Shown here in pieces: positions 26,697 to 36,914 of a stretch of 64,000 bases of DNA. The position numbers were made by a program, and so were the translations under genes. The notes below the pieces were generated by a model. That model was not told where the DNA came from and did no database searches. It saw only the letters and a list, made by a program, of their open reading frames with translations. The stretch is from Gordonia jinhuaensis (lineage in GTDB: Bacteria; Actinomycetota; Actinomycetes; Mycobacteriales; Mycobacteriaceae): the NCBI RefSeq assembly GCF_014639795.1, contig NZ_BMGC01000006.1:1-64000 (forward strand), written 5' to 3'. Numbering within the stretch: the first letter of the stretch is position 1; each line of letters opens with the position of its first letter.

Positions 26697-27763
26697 ATCG
26701 AATGCACCAGCTCCACAACGTGGGTCAAGACACCGGGGTCGGTGTCCGGGAGCACGCCGTGCCCCAGATTGAAGATATGCCCCACCGCACCGGCGGCGAT
26801 CGCCGCGTCGGCATCGTCGATCACCCGCGCCACCTCCCGGTCGACCACGGTCTCACCGGCGAACAACACGGTGGGGTCGAGGTTGCCCTGCAGCGCGACC
26901 GGGCGGTTGACCCGGCTCACCGCGGTGGCCAGCGGCACGCGCCAGTCGACGCCGAGGACCTCGGGTCCGGCGTCGGCCATCGCGGTCAGCAGCTCACCGG
27001 TGCCGACACCGAAGTGGATCCGCGGTGCACCGTAGTCGGCCACCTCGGCGAACACCCGCGCCGAATGCGGGAGAACGTAGGTGCGGTATTCGGCGTCCGA
27101 CAGCGCGCCCGCCCACGAGTCGAACAGCTGCACGGCGTCGACGCCGGCGTCGAGCTGCACGCGCAGGAACTCCACGGTGATGTTGGTCAGGCGGCCCATC
27201 AGGTCGTTCCAGGTGGACGGATCCTCGCGCATCAGCGCCTTGGTGCGCTGATACGTGCGGCTCGGACCGCCCTCGATGAGGTAGGAGGCCAGGGTGAACG
27301 GCGCGCCGGCGAAACCGATCAACGCCACGTCGGTGTCACTCAGCTCGCGTGCCAGTTCGGTCACCGCGGCTTCGATGGCACCGACCGAGGCCCGGTCGAG
27401 CGCCGGCAGGTCGTGGACGTCGTCGCGGGTGCGCACCGGTGAGGCGATCACCGGGCCGGTGCCGGCGACGATCTCCAGACCCACGCCCGCCGCGCGCAGC
27501 GGGACCACGATGTCGGAGAACAGGATCGCCGCATCGACGTGGTGCCGACGCACGGGCTGCAAGGTGAGCTCCACGATCGTCTCGGTGTCGAAGCAGCATT
27601 CGAGCATCCCGCGGTCGGCGCGCACGGCGCGGTATTCGGGCAGTGAACGGCCCGCCTGCCGCATGAACCACACCGGTCTGCGTGTCGTCTGCCCGCCGGT
27701 CGCGGCAGCGACGAGAGGTGTGGATCGAGTCTGAGTTCGAGGCGCCCTGGTCATCGCGTCCAT
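26693..27763 (-). CDS. hemE: Uroporphyrinogen decarboxylase
   Basis: A 356-residue enzyme converting uroporphyrinogen III to coproporphyrinogen [21 protein letters not shown] is the N-terminal signature and [17 protein letters not shown] the second; FGVGTGELL and LQGNLDP are conserved core motifs; [16 protein letters not shown] ends the protein. The start is set at MDAMTRAP, with MTRAP (27754) as the alternative since no strong ribosome site is visible. First gene of hemE-hemY-hemQ; each junction is a 4-bp stop/start overlap. Confidence 0.92.
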   Translation of the reverse strand: MDAMTRAPRTQTRSTPLVAAATGGQTTRRPVWFMRQAGRSLPEYRAVRADRGMLECCFDTETIVELTLQPVRRHHVDAAILFSDIVVPLRAAGVGLEIVAGTGPVIASPVRTRDDVHDLPALDRASVGAIEAAVTELARELSDTDVALIGFAGAPFTLASYLIEGGPSRTYQRTKALMREDPSTWNDLMGRLTNITVEFLRVQLDAGVDAVQLFDSWAGALSDAEYRTYVLPHSARVFAEVADYGAPRIHFGVGTGELLTAMADAGPEVLGVDWRVPLATAVSRVNRPVALQGNLDPTVLFAGETVVDREVARVIDDADAAIAAGAVGHIFNLGHGVLPDTDPGVLTHVVELVHSM

Positions 27764-27850
27764 GGTCTCACGGGTCCCCGGCGGCGACGACACCCCGTGA
27801 TGCGGCGCGCCTCCTACCGCATTCGTCGGAGTTTCAATACCGTCGACCTT

Positions 27851-28477
27851 GTGACGACTTCCGGAGCCTCAGCGCAGCCTGCGACTTTTCGCAGTGCGGT
27901 GGATTCCATGCACGCTGCCCGGATCCGTTCGGAGATCGAGGTGGGCAGCATTCGGCCCCCGCAGCGGCTGGCGCCCTACAGCTATGCGGTGGGCGCCGAG
28001 GTGCGCCCGGACACCGACGAGGTGCCCACCGACTCGGACGGCACCGCATTCGGCCGCCTCATCCTGCTCTACGACCCCGACGGCCAGGACGCCTGGAACG
28101 GCACACTGCGTCTGGTCGCCTACATCCAGGCCGAGGTGGAGGCCGCGCTGGCCGCCGACCCGTTGCTGCCGGATGTGGCCTGGAGCTGGCTGGTCGACGC
28201 ACTGGGCACCGACGCGCAGGGTGAGAGCGTCGACGCCGCGCGACCCGGTTCGCCGGTCACCGCACTCGGCGGGACGGTCACCGCCACCACGTCGGTCCGG
28301 TTCGGCGACATCGCCGGCCCGCCCCGCGCCCACCAGCTGGAACTGCGCGCCTCCTGGACGGCGACCGAACCCGATCTCGCGACACATGTCGAGGCCTTCT
28401 GCGACGTCCTCGCCTCGGCCGCCGGGCTGCCGCCCTCGGGCGTGACCCGCCTGGGCGCCCCCAGCTCCGTCGGCTGA
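27851..28477 (+). CDS. DUF3000 protein (Rv2680-like)
   Basis: A 208-residue soluble protein conserved in Actinobacteria. [26 protein letters not shown] and [31 protein letters not shown] are the recognisable core of DUF3000. GTG 27851 is preferred because translation upstream is Arg-rich. Only 10 bp separate it from the RNase D gene, so the pair is co-transcribed, as in M. tuberculosis Rv2680-Rv2681. Function unknown; the linkage hints at RNA metabolism. Confidence 0.8.
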   Translation: MTTSGASAQPATFRSAVDSMHAARIRSEIEVGSIRPPQRLAPYSYAVGAEVRPDTDEVPTDSDGTAFGRLILLYDPDGQDAWNGTLRLVAYIQAEVEAALAADPLLPDVAWSWLVDALGTDAQGESVDAARPGSPVTALGGTVTATTSVRFGDIAGPPRAHQLELRASWTATEPDLATHVEAFCDVLASAAGLPPSGVTRLGAPSSVG

Positions 28478-28487
28478 AGGGGCGGCG

Positions 28488-29774
28488 ATGAGCGTCAACG
28501 AAACACACGACACCGGCTCCGACGACCGCCACGGCGAATCATCGACCCCGACCGACACCGTCGCGGCGCACGCCGAGCCCGAACCGACCCCGCTGGAACA
28601 TCCCGCAGAAGGCGTGCCACCGGTGGAGACCTCCGCCGACGACTTCGCGCACACTGCCGACGCGCTGGCGCACGGGTCCGGTCCGGTCGCACTCGACACC
28701 GAGCGGGCGTCGGGCTTCCGCTACTCCCCTCGCGCCTATCTGGTGCAGATCCGGCGCGCCGGGGCGGGCATTCATCTCATCGACCCGATCGAGCATCCCG
28801 ACGCGCTGCGTCCGCTCGCCGAGGCGCTCGACGGTCCGGAATGGGTGCTTCATGCCGCCGACCAGGACCTTCCGTCGTTGCGGGAGCTGGGCCTGCATTG
28901 CGCGAGCCTGTTCGACACCGAACTCGGCGGACGGCTGCTGAACCTGCCCAAGGTGAACCTCGCGACGATGGTCGCCCACTTCCTGGGTCTGGGGCTGGCG
29001 AAGGGGCATGGCGCCGCCGACTGGTCGACACGCCCGTTGCCCGACGACTGGCTCAACTACGCGGCACTCGACGTCGAGGTCCTCGTCGAACTGCGCGACG
29101 CGGTCGCCGCGGCGCTGGAGGAGAACGGCAAACTCGACTGGGCGCGCGAGGAGTTCGAATACGTGCGCACCAAGCCGGCCCCGCCGCCGCGTCAGGACCG
29201 CTGGCTGCGCACCTCGGGGATCCACAAGATCAAGAATCCCCGCCAGCTCGCGATCATCAAGTCGCTGTGGGAGACCCGCGAGGCGATGGCGCAGCGCCGC
29301 GACATCGCGCCCGGCCGGGTGCTGCCCGATTCGGCGATCATCGCCGCAGCGGTCTCCGATGTCGCGAGCCCGCAGGAGCTGACTCGCCTGCCCGTCTTCG
29401 GCGGCTCACGTCAGCGTCGTTCGGCCGGCGAGTGGTATGCGGCGATCGCCCGGGCGCGCGCCCTGCCCGACTCGCAGTTGCCCCGACGTCGGCACACCGG
29501 CGCCATCCCCCCGACCAGCCGCTGGGAGTCACGCAATCCCGAAGCCGCCCAACGCTATTCGCGCGTCCGTCCGACGTTGGTGCAGATCGCCGAGGAGGTC
29601 GAGGTGCCGGTGGAGAATCTACTGGCCCCCGACACTGTGCGCGGGCTGTGCTGGCGTGGCGTCGAGGGGCCGCTGACCGTCGAGGCGGTCGACTCGGAGC
29701 TGGCGGCCGCGCACGCCCGCAACTGGCAGCGCACGCTCACCGTCGAGCCGATCACTGACGCTCTGAGTGACTGA
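28488..29774 (+). CDS. RNase D-like 3'-5' exonuclease with HRDC domain
   Basis: A 428-residue protein. The DEDD exonuclease domain begins with [23 protein letters not shown] (first Asp and Glu) and continues with [15 protein letters not shown] and [17 protein letters not shown]. The HRDC domain follows at about 220-300 ([30 protein letters not shown]). A hydrophilic acidic N-terminal tail of 50 residues is extra. Likely involved in tRNA/stable-RNA 3' processing. Its 3' end overlaps the convergent dxs by 23 bp. Confidence 0.85.
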   Translation: MSVNETHDTGSDDRHGESSTPTDTVAAHAEPEPTPLEHPAEGVPPVETSADDFAHTADALAHGSGPVALDTERASGFRYSPRAYLVQIRRAGAGIHLIDPIEHPDALRPLAEALDGPEWVLHAADQDLPSLRELGLHCASLFDTELGGRLLNLPKVNLATMVAHFLGLGLAKGHGAADWSTRPLPDDWLNYAALDVEVLVELRDAVAAALEENGKLDWAREEFEYVRTKPAPPPRQDRWLRTSGIHKIKNPRQLAIIKSLWETREAMAQRRDIAPGRVLPDSAIIAAAVSDVASPQELTRLPVFGGSRQRRSAGEWYAAIARARALPDSQLPRRRHTGAIPPTSRWESRNPEAAQRYSRVRPTLVQIAEEVEVPVENLLAPDTVRGLCWRGVEGPLTVEAVDSELAAAHARNWQRTLTVEPITDALSD

Positions 29775-31716
29775 CCGCGCTCGATCCGCCGGCCTCCGGT
29801 GACCGTCCGGTGTCACCGGACAGCGGCTCGGTCGACAGACCCGACGCGGCGCCGGTGATCATCTGGGTCAGCGCCTTGGCCGTGAGTCCGAGATCGGCGA
29901 GGATCTGCGAACGCGAGGCGTGGGCGATGAAATCCTGGTTGATGCCACGGTGGATGACCGGCGTGGTGATGCCGGCTTCGCGCAGGCGCACGTCGACGGC
30001 CGCTCCGACGCCGCCCTGTACACCGCTGTCCTCCAGGGTCACCACCAGTCGGTGACGACCCGCGAGCTCGACCACCGAGTCGGGTACGGGCAGCACCCAG
30101 CGGGGATCGACGACGGTCACGCCGAAACCCTCACGGGACAATCCCTCGGCGGTCTCGACCGCCAGGCCGGCGAATGCGCCGACCGCGACGATCAGCACGT
30201 CGTCGTGGGCGTCGCGCGGCGGGCGGTGCAAGACGTCGACGCCATCGGCCAGACGCGACACCGCCCGGATGTCCTCGGGCACCGCACCCTTGGGGAAGCG
30301 CAGCGCGGTGGGCCCGTCGGACACCTCCAGCGCCTCGCCGAGCTCCTCGCGCAGCCGCATCGCGTCGCGCGGGGCCGCCACCCGCATGCCCGGTACCAGT
30401 GACAGCAGCGACAGATCCCACATGCCGTGGTGGCTGGGGCCGTCGGGGCCGGTGATCCCGGCGCGGTCGAGCACCAGGGTGACCGGCATCTTGAGCAGCG
30501 CCACATCCATCAACAGCTGGTCGAAGGCGCGGTTGAGGAATGTCGAGTAGATGGCCACCACCGGGTGCAGGCCGCCCGCGGCGAGTCCGGCAGCCGAGGT
30601 GAGCGCGTGCTGTTCGGCGATACCCACGTCGAACAGCCGGTCGGGATAGCGGTCCCCGAATGCGGCGAGTCCGGTGGGGCCGCCCATCGCGGCGGTGATC
30701 GCCACCACATCCTCGCGTGTGCTCCCGGCGTCGATGAGCGCGCCGGAGAAGACCGAGGTCCAGTCCTGCGGGGGGACACTCGTCGGGCGACCGGTGAGCG
30801 GGTCGATGATCCCGGTGGAGTGCATCTGGTCGGCTTCGTCGTTCTCGGCGGGCGCGTACCCGTTGCCCTTGCGGGTCACGGTGTGCACGATGACCGGCGC
30901 ACCGAAGGCCTTGGCCCGTGAGAATGCCTGCTCGAGGGCGACCAGATCGTGGCCGTCGACCGGCCCGACGTATTTCAGCCCCAGTTCGGTGAACATCGCC
31001 TGCGGTGCGATGAGATCGCGGACCCCGGTCTTCATCCCGTGCAGCACCGCATACGCCGTCGAACCCACCACCGGCAGCTGCTGGAGCATCCGCCTGCTCT
31101 CGTCGAGCACCTTCTCGTAGCTGGGGCGCAGGCGCAGACCCGACAGATGCCGCGCGAATCCGCCGATCGTCGGCGCGTAGGAGCGGCCGTTGTCGTTGAC
31201 CACGATCACCACCGGCCGCTGTGCGCCGGCGATGTTGTTGAGCGCCTCCCAGCACATCCCGCCGGTCAGCGCACCGTCACCGACCACCGCCACCACGTGG
31301 CGGTCCTCGCCGGCGAGTTCGAAGGCCTTGGACAGGCCGTCGGCATAGGACAGTGCGGCCGAGGCGTGCGAGGACTCCACCCAGTCGTGTTCGCTCTCGG
31401 CACGATCCTGATAGCCCGACAGTCCGCCGCGCTGACGCAACTGGTCGAACCCGGCTGCGCGTCCGGTGAGGATCTTGTGGACGTAGGACTGATGTCCGGT
31501 GTCGAAGAGGACCGCGTCGGTGGGCGAATCGAAGACACGATGCATCGCGATCGTCAGTTCGACGACGCCGAGGTTGGGACCGAGGTGACCGCCGGTGGCT
31601 GAGACCTTGGCGATGAGGAACTCGCGGATCTCTCCGGCGAGTTCGTCGAGCTGTTCGGGCGTGAGTCCTTTCAGATCGGCGGGGGTGGAAACCGAATCAA
31701 GGACTGACACCGGCAC
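29752..31716 (-). CDS. dxs: 1-deoxy-D-xylulose-5-phosphate synthase
   Basis: A 654-residue thiamine-diphosphate enzyme, first step of the MEP isoprenoid pathway (pyruvate + glyceraldehyde 3-phosphate). [18 protein letters not shown] and [15 protein letters not shown] are the N-terminal substrate motifs, [21 protein letters not shown] the ThDP/Mg site, and [17 protein letters not shown] the transketolase Glu. Full length. In this organism it would supply decaprenyl phosphate for AftC-type reactions as well as menaquinone. Position matches dxs1 (Rv2682c). Confidence 0.95.
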   Translation of the reverse strand: MPVSVLDSVSTPADLKGLTPEQLDELAGEIREFLIAKVSATGGHLGPNLGVVELTIAMHRVFDSPTDAVLFDTGHQSYVHKILTGRAAGFDQLRQRGGLSGYQDRAESEHDWVESSHASAALSYADGLSKAFELAGEDRHVVAVVGDGALTGGMCWEALNNIAGAQRPVVIVVNDNGRSYAPTIGGFARHLSGLRLRPSYEKVLDESRRMLQQLPVVGSTAYAVLHGMKTGVRDLIAPQAMFTELGLKYVGPVDGHDLVALEQAFSRAKAFGAPVIVHTVTRKGNGYAPAENDEADQMHSTGIIDPLTGRPTSVPPQDWTSVFSGALIDAGSTREDVVAITAAMGGPTGLAAFGDRYPDRLFDVGIAEQHALTSAAGLAAGGLHPVVAIYSTFLNRAFDQLLMDVALLKMPVTLVLDRAGITGPDGPSHHGMWDLSLLSLVPGMRVAAPRDAMRLREELGEALEVSDGPTALRFPKGAVPEDIRAVSRLADGVDVLHRPPRDAHDDVLIVAVGAFAGLAVETAEGLSREGFGVTVVDPRWVLPVPDSVVELAGRHRLVVTLEDSGVQGGVGAAVDVRLREAGITTPVIHRGINQDFIAHASRSQILADLGLTAKALTQMITGAASGLSTEPLSGDTGRSPEAGGSSAVSHSERQ

Positions 31717-31834
31717 GAGCTCCTTCTACGTGAGGCCATGTGCCGAACAGTCTACGGCGCACGCGCCGACAATCGCGGCGAGGCCGACCCGCGGGTGCCC
31801 CGGCGCACCGCATGCGTCCCACACCATCGCCTGC

Positions 31835-33178
31835 TCAGCTCGGCGTGAGCAGCGCGATCGCCTCGACGTGATGGGTGAGCGGGAACGCGTCGAATGCGCG
31901 CAGCGCGCTGATCCGGTAGCCGTGGGCGGCATAGAGACCGACGTCGCGGGCGAAGGACGCCGGATCACAGCCCACGTGGATCACCGCACCTGGTCGGGCA
32001 GCGCAGATCGCGGCCACGTCGGCCGATCCGGCCCCCGACCGGGGCGGGTCGGCGACGACCAGGTCGGGTGCGGGCAGATCGGCGGTTGCGCGCACGGTGG
32101 GTCCGGCCACCGTGCTCACCCGCTCGTCGCCGGCGTAGGTCTGAGCGGCGATGTCGATGGCGCGGGCGTCGGCGTCGGCGATCGTCAGGGAGCGCACGGA
32201 GGTGAGCGTGTCGAGCACCGCCCCGCCGAGCACCCCGACACCGCCGTAGAGATCCCAGACGACCCGCGCGTCGGCCGCGGCCTGCTCGGCGAAGCTCGCC
32301 ACCACCTGCCCATAGCGCGCCGGAGCGCCGCGGTGGGCCTGCCAGAAGCCGTCGGCCGGCACCTCGAAGACCCGTCCGCCCACCGTCTGTACCAGTGTCG
32401 GCTCCCCCGCGATCAGCCTGCGGTCATGTCCTGCGGCCGACTGGGCGCGTCGGCGCTGCGCATGCTGGCGGGCCGAGCCGCGGCGACGGTCGTGGGCACG
32501 ACGGTGCGGGGCCACCGCCACCACCGATCGTCGCCCGCCGTCGCCGACCCCGACGACCACCTCGGTCCCCGCCGGCGGACTGTGAAGACCGGCCGCGACG
32601 GCAGCCTCGAGATCGTCGGTGAGACCGGCGACCGGCTGTGCGCAGTCGGTGCCCTCGACGACGGTGTCGCTCTCCCGCACGCGCAGACCGAGTCTGCCGT
32701 CGGCGTCGAGGGCGAAACGCATGCGGGTACGCCACTGGGTCTCGACGACCGCCTCGAGCGGGATCTGCGGATCGATCCGTTCGACGTCGCCGAGCAGCGG
32801 CCCCGGAGGCGAGGCGTCGACGTCGAGATGGGCGATGCGGCGCAATTGGTCGGCGAGCACCTCGCGTTTGAGCCGCCGTGACGCGGCGGCGGTGACATAT
32901 GCCTGATCGCAGCAGCCGGCCCCGCGCGCAGCGGCCGGACATGCGATCGGGATGCGATCGGCGGAGGGCTCGATGATGTCGAGCAGTCGGGCCCGCACGA
33001 ATGAGCCACGATCGTCGACGGGTGTCACGCGCACCAGCTCGCCGGGCAGCACGTCGCGCACGAACACCACCCGCCCGTCGTGGCGGCCGATCCCGATACC
33101 GAGATGGCCCGGTGCGGTGATGCGCACCTCGAATGCGCTGTCCCTGGAGGACTCCGGCGGCATCGACGTGGTGCTCAC
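31835..33178 (-). CDS. TrmA/RlmCD-type RNA uridine-C5 methyltransferase
   Basis: A 447-residue class I methyltransferase. A TRAM-like N-terminal domain (VRITAPGHLGIGIGRHDGRVVFVRDVLPGE) precedes a cluster of cysteines (CPAAARGAGCCDQAY) that probably binds [4Fe-4S]. The SAM domain has VVWDLYGGVGVLGGAVL and VVADPPRSGAG, and the nucleophile is in HVGCDPASFARD. It methylates U-C5 in tRNA or rRNA; the exact site is not predictable. An Arg/His/Gln-rich insert at 230-255 is unusual. The GTG start overlaps the stop of the upstream permease gene (GTGA). Confidence 0.82.
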   Translation of the reverse strand: MSTTSMPPESSRDSAFEVRITAPGHLGIGIGRHDGRVVFVRDVLPGELVRVTPVDDRGSFVRARLLDIIEPSADRIPIACPAAARGAGCCDQAYVTAAASRRLKREVLADQLRRIAHLDVDASPPGPLLGDVERIDPQIPLEAVVETQWRTRMRFALDADGRLGLRVRESDTVVEGTDCAQPVAGLTDDLEAAVAAGLHSPPAGTEVVVGVGDGGRRSVVAVAPHRRAHDRRRGSARQHAQRRRAQSAAGHDRRLIAGEPTLVQTVGGRVFEVPADGFWQAHRGAPARYGQVVASFAEQAAADARVVWDLYGGVGVLGGAVLDTLTSVRSLTIADADARAIDIAAQTYAGDERVSTVAGPTVRATADLPAPDLVVADPPRSGAGSADVAAICAARPGAVIHVGCDPASFARDVGLYAAHGYRISALRAFDAFPLTHHVEAIALLTPS

Positions 33179-35259
33179 CGCGACCGACTCACATCCCGGT
33201 CGGTCCCGCCGCGCTTACGGCGTTCGGTCGCCGGGGCCGACACCGAGGAGTCCGGACTCACCCCGCCCATCCCGCGACGGGTGTCCCCCGGTCCGACGAA
33301 CGGCTGATCCTCGGTCTGTTTGCGTCGCGCCGAGGAGGTCAGCTGCCACGGCACCGAGGTGACCATCACCCCCGGCTCGAAGAGCAGACGGGTCTTCAGA
33401 CGCAGCGCCGACTGGTTGTGCAGGATCTGCTCCCACCAGTGACCGACCACGTATTCAGGAATGAACACCGTGATGACGTCGCGCGGGGACTCCTTGCGGA
33501 CCCGGCGCACATAGTCCACCACCGGCCGGGTGACCTCACGATAGGGCGAGGCGATGACCTTGAGCGGCACGTTGATGTCGCTGCTCTCCCACTCGTTGAC
33601 GAGCTGACGGGTGTCGGCCTCGTCGACGTTGACGGTGATCGCCTCGAGCGTGTCGGGCCGTGTGGCGCGCGCGTAGATCAGCGCTCGTTTGGTCGGCAGG
33701 TGCAGCTTGGACACCAACACGATCGCGTGGGTGCGGCTGGGCAGCACCGCCTCGTAGTCGGACTCGTCGAGTTCGGCCTGCACCGACATGTAGTGCCGGT
33801 GGATCGCCTGCATCAGGACGAACACCGCGACCATCGCGACGATGGCGATCCACGCACCGGCGGTGAACTTCGTGATGAGCACGATCACCAGCACCGTGCC
33901 GGTCATGACCAGGCCGATGGTGTTGATGACACGGGACCGCTGCATGCGGCTGCGCGCGGCCGGATCGGTCTCGGTGCGCAGCAGTCGCGTCCAGTGCCGC
34001 ACCATCCCGGTCTGGCTGAGTGTGAACGCCACGAAGACGCCGACGATGTAGAGCTGGATCAGCGAGGTCACCTCGGCCTTGAACGCGACCACGAAGATGA
34101 TCGCGGCCACCGCCAGGAAGATGATGCCGTTGGAGAAGGCCAGTCGGTCGCCGCGCGTGTAGAGCTGCCGCGGCAGGTAGCGGGCCTGCGCCAGAACCGA
34201 ACCGAGCACCGGGAAGCCGTTGAATGCGGTGTTGGCCGCCAGCGCCAGGATCAGTGCGGTGACCACCGCGATGAAGTAGAAGCCCGGCGTGAACGAGTGG
34301 AAGACCGTCTCGGCGAGCTGGGCGATCACCGACTTCTGCTGATAGCCCTCGGGTGCGCCGATCAGATCGCGCGCCGGATCGGAGACGTATTTGACGCCGA
34401 TCACGCGGGCGAGCTCGATGATGCCCAGCAACAACGTGATCGCCAGCACGCCCAGCATCAGCAGCGTGGTCGCGGCGTTGCGCGACTTCGGCTTGCGGAA
34501 CGCCGGCACACCGTTGCTGATCGCCTCCACACCGGTCAGCGCCGCCGCACCCGAGGAGAACGCCCGGGCGATCAAGAACAGGTAGGCGAAGCCCTTGAGT
34601 CCGGGATGTTCGGCGTGCAGGCCGTAGGAGGCGGTCTCGGCCTTGAGGTGATGGCCGAAGCCGTAGATGTCGACGAAACCCCACACCAGCATCACCATCA
34701 CCCCGGCCACGAAGGCATAGGTGGGGATCGCCAGCGCGGCACCGGATTCCTTGATGCCGCGCAGGTTGATGGCCGCCAGGAAGACGATCACCAGCACACA
34801 CAGGATTACCCGGTGGGCCTCGACGAAGGGGATCGCCGAGCCGATGTTCTCCGCGGCCGACGAGATCGACACCGCAACCGTCAGCACGTAGTCGACCAGC
34901 AGCGCCGACCCGACCACCAGACCGGCCTTGGGCCCGAGGTTGACCGTGGCGACCTCGAAATCGCCGCCGCCCGAGGGGTAGGCGTGGACGTTCTGCCGGT
35001 AGCTCGCGACCACCACCGCCATCACCACGGCCACCGCGATGCCGATCCAGATGCTGTAGCTGTAGGCGGTCAGCCCGGCCGTGGAGAGCACCAGGAAGAT
35101 CTCCTGCGGGGCGTAGGCCACCGAGCTCATCGCGTCGGATGCGAACACCGGGAGTGCGACGCGTTTGGGCAGCAGGGTGTGACCCAGTTTGTCGCTGCGG
35201 AATGGGCGCCCGAGAACCAGCCGTTTGGCCGCTACCGACACCTTGGAGACCGTTGACAC
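33175..35259 (-). CDS. KimA-like APC potassium permease (Rv2690c-type)
   Basis: A 694-residue APC permease with about 12 membrane spans and a roughly 200-residue cytoplasmic C-terminus. It resembles B. subtilis KimA in several places: ASDAMSSVAYAPQEI, SYRQNVHAYPSGGGDFEVA, LLVDYVLTVAVS, SSGAAALTGVEAISN, and ILHNQSALRLKTRLL near the end. Residues equivalent to KimA potassium-site positions appear kept (D42, Y49, D123, Y124, T242, E245, by hand alignment). So K+/H+ import is likelier than amino-acid transport. GTG 35259 is used but lacks a well-spaced ribosome site. It is divergent from two TrkA-type genes. Confidence 0.75.
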   Translation of the reverse strand: MSTVSKVSVAAKRLVLGRPFRSDKLGHTLLPKRVALPVFASDAMSSVAYAPQEIFLVLSTAGLTAYSYSIWIGIAVAVVMAVVVASYRQNVHAYPSGGGDFEVATVNLGPKAGLVVGSALLVDYVLTVAVSISSAAENIGSAIPFVEAHRVILCVLVIVFLAAINLRGIKESGAALAIPTYAFVAGVMVMLVWGFVDIYGFGHHLKAETASYGLHAEHPGLKGFAYLFLIARAFSSGAAALTGVEAISNGVPAFRKPKSRNAATTLLMLGVLAITLLLGIIELARVIGVKYVSDPARDLIGAPEGYQQKSVIAQLAETVFHSFTPGFYFIAVVTALILALAANTAFNGFPVLGSVLAQARYLPRQLYTRGDRLAFSNGIIFLAVAAIIFVVAFKAEVTSLIQLYIVGVFVAFTLSQTGMVRHWTRLLRTETDPAARSRMQRSRVINTIGLVMTGTVLVIVLITKFTAGAWIAIVAMVAVFVLMQAIHRHYMSVQAELDESDYEAVLPSRTHAIVLVSKLHLPTKRALIYARATRPDTLEAITVNVDEADTRQLVNEWESSDINVPLKVIASPYREVTRPVVDYVRRVRKESPRDVITVFIPEYVVGHWWEQILHNQSALRLKTRLLFEPGVMVTSVPWQLTSSARRKQTEDQPFVGPGDTRRGMGGVSPDSSVSAPATERRKRGGTDRDVSRSR

Positions 35260-35407
35260 TCCGCAAAGACTAGGACCTCGCCTGGGCGAAAGCCATGCCG
35301 GGCACCGGTTCGACAACGCGCGGGTGATACTGAGTGGCGACACCGCCGTCCGGTCACCGGGTCGCAGCGGTGTCGCCACAGTCGCAGCAGCCGGACGAGG
35401 AGATGGT

Positions 35408-36079
35408 GTGCAGGTCGTGATCATGGGGTGCGGACGCGTGGGTTCGTCGCTGGCGCTGGCGATGAACAACGCAGGTCACGAGGTGTCCGTGGTGGACAAG
35501 GACCCCTCCGCGTTTCGCCGCCTCGGCGACTCCTTCACCGGTCGCCGGGTCAAGGGTGTGGGCTTCGACCGGGAGGTGCTGCGCGCCGCCGGCATCGAGA
35601 CCGCCGACGCTTTCGCCGCGGTCTCCTCCGGCGACAACTCCAACATCATCTCCGCGCGGGTGGCGCGGGAACTGTTCGACGTCGAGCGTGTGGTCGCGCG
35701 GATCTACGACGCGCGCCGCGCCGCGGTCTACGAACGGCTGGGGATCCCCACCGTCGCAACCGTCCCCTGGACCACCGAACGCTTCGTCAGCGCACTCGGC
35801 GAGCGGGGCGAGAACGCCGCCGGCTGGGTCGACCCGACCGGCGAGGTGACCGTGACACTGTTGCCCTACGACGAATCGTGGGTGGGCACCCCGCTCGCCC
35901 GGTTCCAGCAGGCCACCGGCGGCCGGGTGGCCTTCCTCAAACGTCAGGGCCGGTCGATCCTGCCCGAGTCCAAGAGCGTGCTGCAGCACGGCGACACGAT
36001 CTACGTCGCGGCGCTGCGCACCGAACTCGACACCGTCGCACAGGCGATCGCGGGGCGGCGTCCCGACGATGTCGACTGA
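35408..36079 (+). CDS. trkA: TrkA-type RCK potassium-uptake regulator (CeoB-like)
   Basis: A 223-residue cytoplasmic protein with an RCK_N Rossmann domain (MQVVIMGCGRVGSSLALAM, ..VVDKDPSAFRRL) and an RCK_C domain from about 140 (VTVTLLPYDESWVGTPLARFQ, SVLQHGDTIYVAAL). It would bind NAD(H) or a nucleotide and gate a potassium transporter. GTG 35408 has GAGG 7 nt upstream. Paired with a second RCK protein 110 bp downstream, as ceoB-ceoC (Rv2691-Rv2692). No TrkH/TrkG channel gene is in the window. Confidence 0.88.
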   Translation: MQVVIMGCGRVGSSLALAMNNAGHEVSVVDKDPSAFRRLGDSFTGRRVKGVGFDREVLRAAGIETADAFAAVSSGDNSNIISARVARELFDVERVVARIYDARRAAVYERLGIPTVATVPWTTERFVSALGERGENAAGWVDPTGEVTVTLLPYDESWVGTPLARFQQATGGRVAFLKRQGRSILPESKSVLQHGDTIYVAALRTELDTVAQAIAGRRPDDVD

Positions 36080-36171
36080 ACGAGGGTCGACTGAACGAGG
36101 GCCGGCCGAACGAGAGATGACCCGCGCGATCCTGACCTGACCCGACCTGATCTGACCAACCCGACCTGACA
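36071..36171. repeat. Tandem repeats from the trkA stop into the trkA-trkB gap
   Basis: A 15-bp unit GTCGACTGAACGAGG occurs perfectly twice (36071-36085, 36086-36100) and once degenerately (36101-36115). The trkA stop is inside copy one and a second in-frame TGA in copy two. A second set of degenerate CCTGACCTGA/CCCGACCTGA 10-mers fills 36131-36171. Confidence 0.85.
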
Positions 36172-36189
36172 GACCCAGGAGCCCACATC

Positions 36190-36849
36190 ATGAAGGTGGC
36201 CATCGCCGGAGCCGGAGCGGTGGGCCGTTCCATCGCCCGCGAGCTCATCGAGAACTCCCACGAGGTGTTACTGCTCGAGCGCGACATCGACCACATCGAC
36301 GAGACCGCCGTCCCGGGTGCGACGTGGGTCTACGCCGACGCCTGCGAGTTGGAGAACCTCGAACGCGCCCATCTGGAGACCTTCGACGTGGTGGTCGCCG
36401 CGACCGGCGACGACAAGGCGAATCTGGTGGTCAGCCTGCTGGCCAAGACCGAGTTCGCCGTCGATCGTGTGGTGGCGCGTATCAACGACCCGCGCAACGA
36501 ATGGCTGTTCGGCGAGGACTGGGGCGTCGACGTGGCCGTGTCGACCCCACGCATCCTCGCCTCCCTCGTGGAGGAGGCCGTGTCGGTCGGGGATCTGGTG
36601 CGGCTGATGACCTTCCGCCAGGGACAGGCCAACCTCGTGGAGATGACGCTGCCCGACAACACCGCGCTGGCCGGACGCCCCGTCGGCAAACTCGAACTAC
36701 CCCGTGACGCCGCACTGGTCGCGATCCTGCGGGGCGGCCGGGTGATCGTGCCGCAGGCCGACGACCCGGTGGAGGGTGGCGACGAACTCGTGTTCATCGT
36801 CGAACACGGTGGTGAGGAACCCCTGCGCAAGGCGATCATCGTCGCCTGA
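36190..36849 (+). CDS. Second TrkA-type RCK protein (CeoC-like)
   Basis: A 219-residue RCK protein. MKVAIAGAGAVGRSIARELIEN is the Rossmann motif, VVAATGDDKANLVVSLLAKTEF the second half of RCK_N, and LPDNTALAGRPVGKLELPRDAALVAILRGG the RCK_C domain. It likely forms a hetero-complex with the preceding RCK protein. Start ATG after CAGGAGCCCACATC. Repeated sequence separates it from trkA. Confidence 0.88.
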   Translation: MKVAIAGAGAVGRSIARELIENSHEVLLLERDIDHIDETAVPGATWVYADACELENLERAHLETFDVVVAATGDDKANLVVSLLAKTEFAVDRVVARINDPRNEWLFGEDWGVDVAVSTPRILASLVEEAVSVGDLVRLMTFRQGQANLVEMTLPDNTALAGRPVGKLELPRDAALVAILRGGRVIVPQADDPVEGGDELVFIVEHGGEEPLRKAIIVA

Positions 36850-36914
36850 GGACGCTGCCGGCGATTGCCGGTATCGGCGGCCGGTATCACCGCGTCCGCA
36901 GCGCTCGACCCGGT

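Noticed and set aside
33133-35256. 707-codon plus-strand reading frame
   Set aside because: Exactly antisense to the KimA-like permease; Gln/His/Asp-rich translation without motifs.
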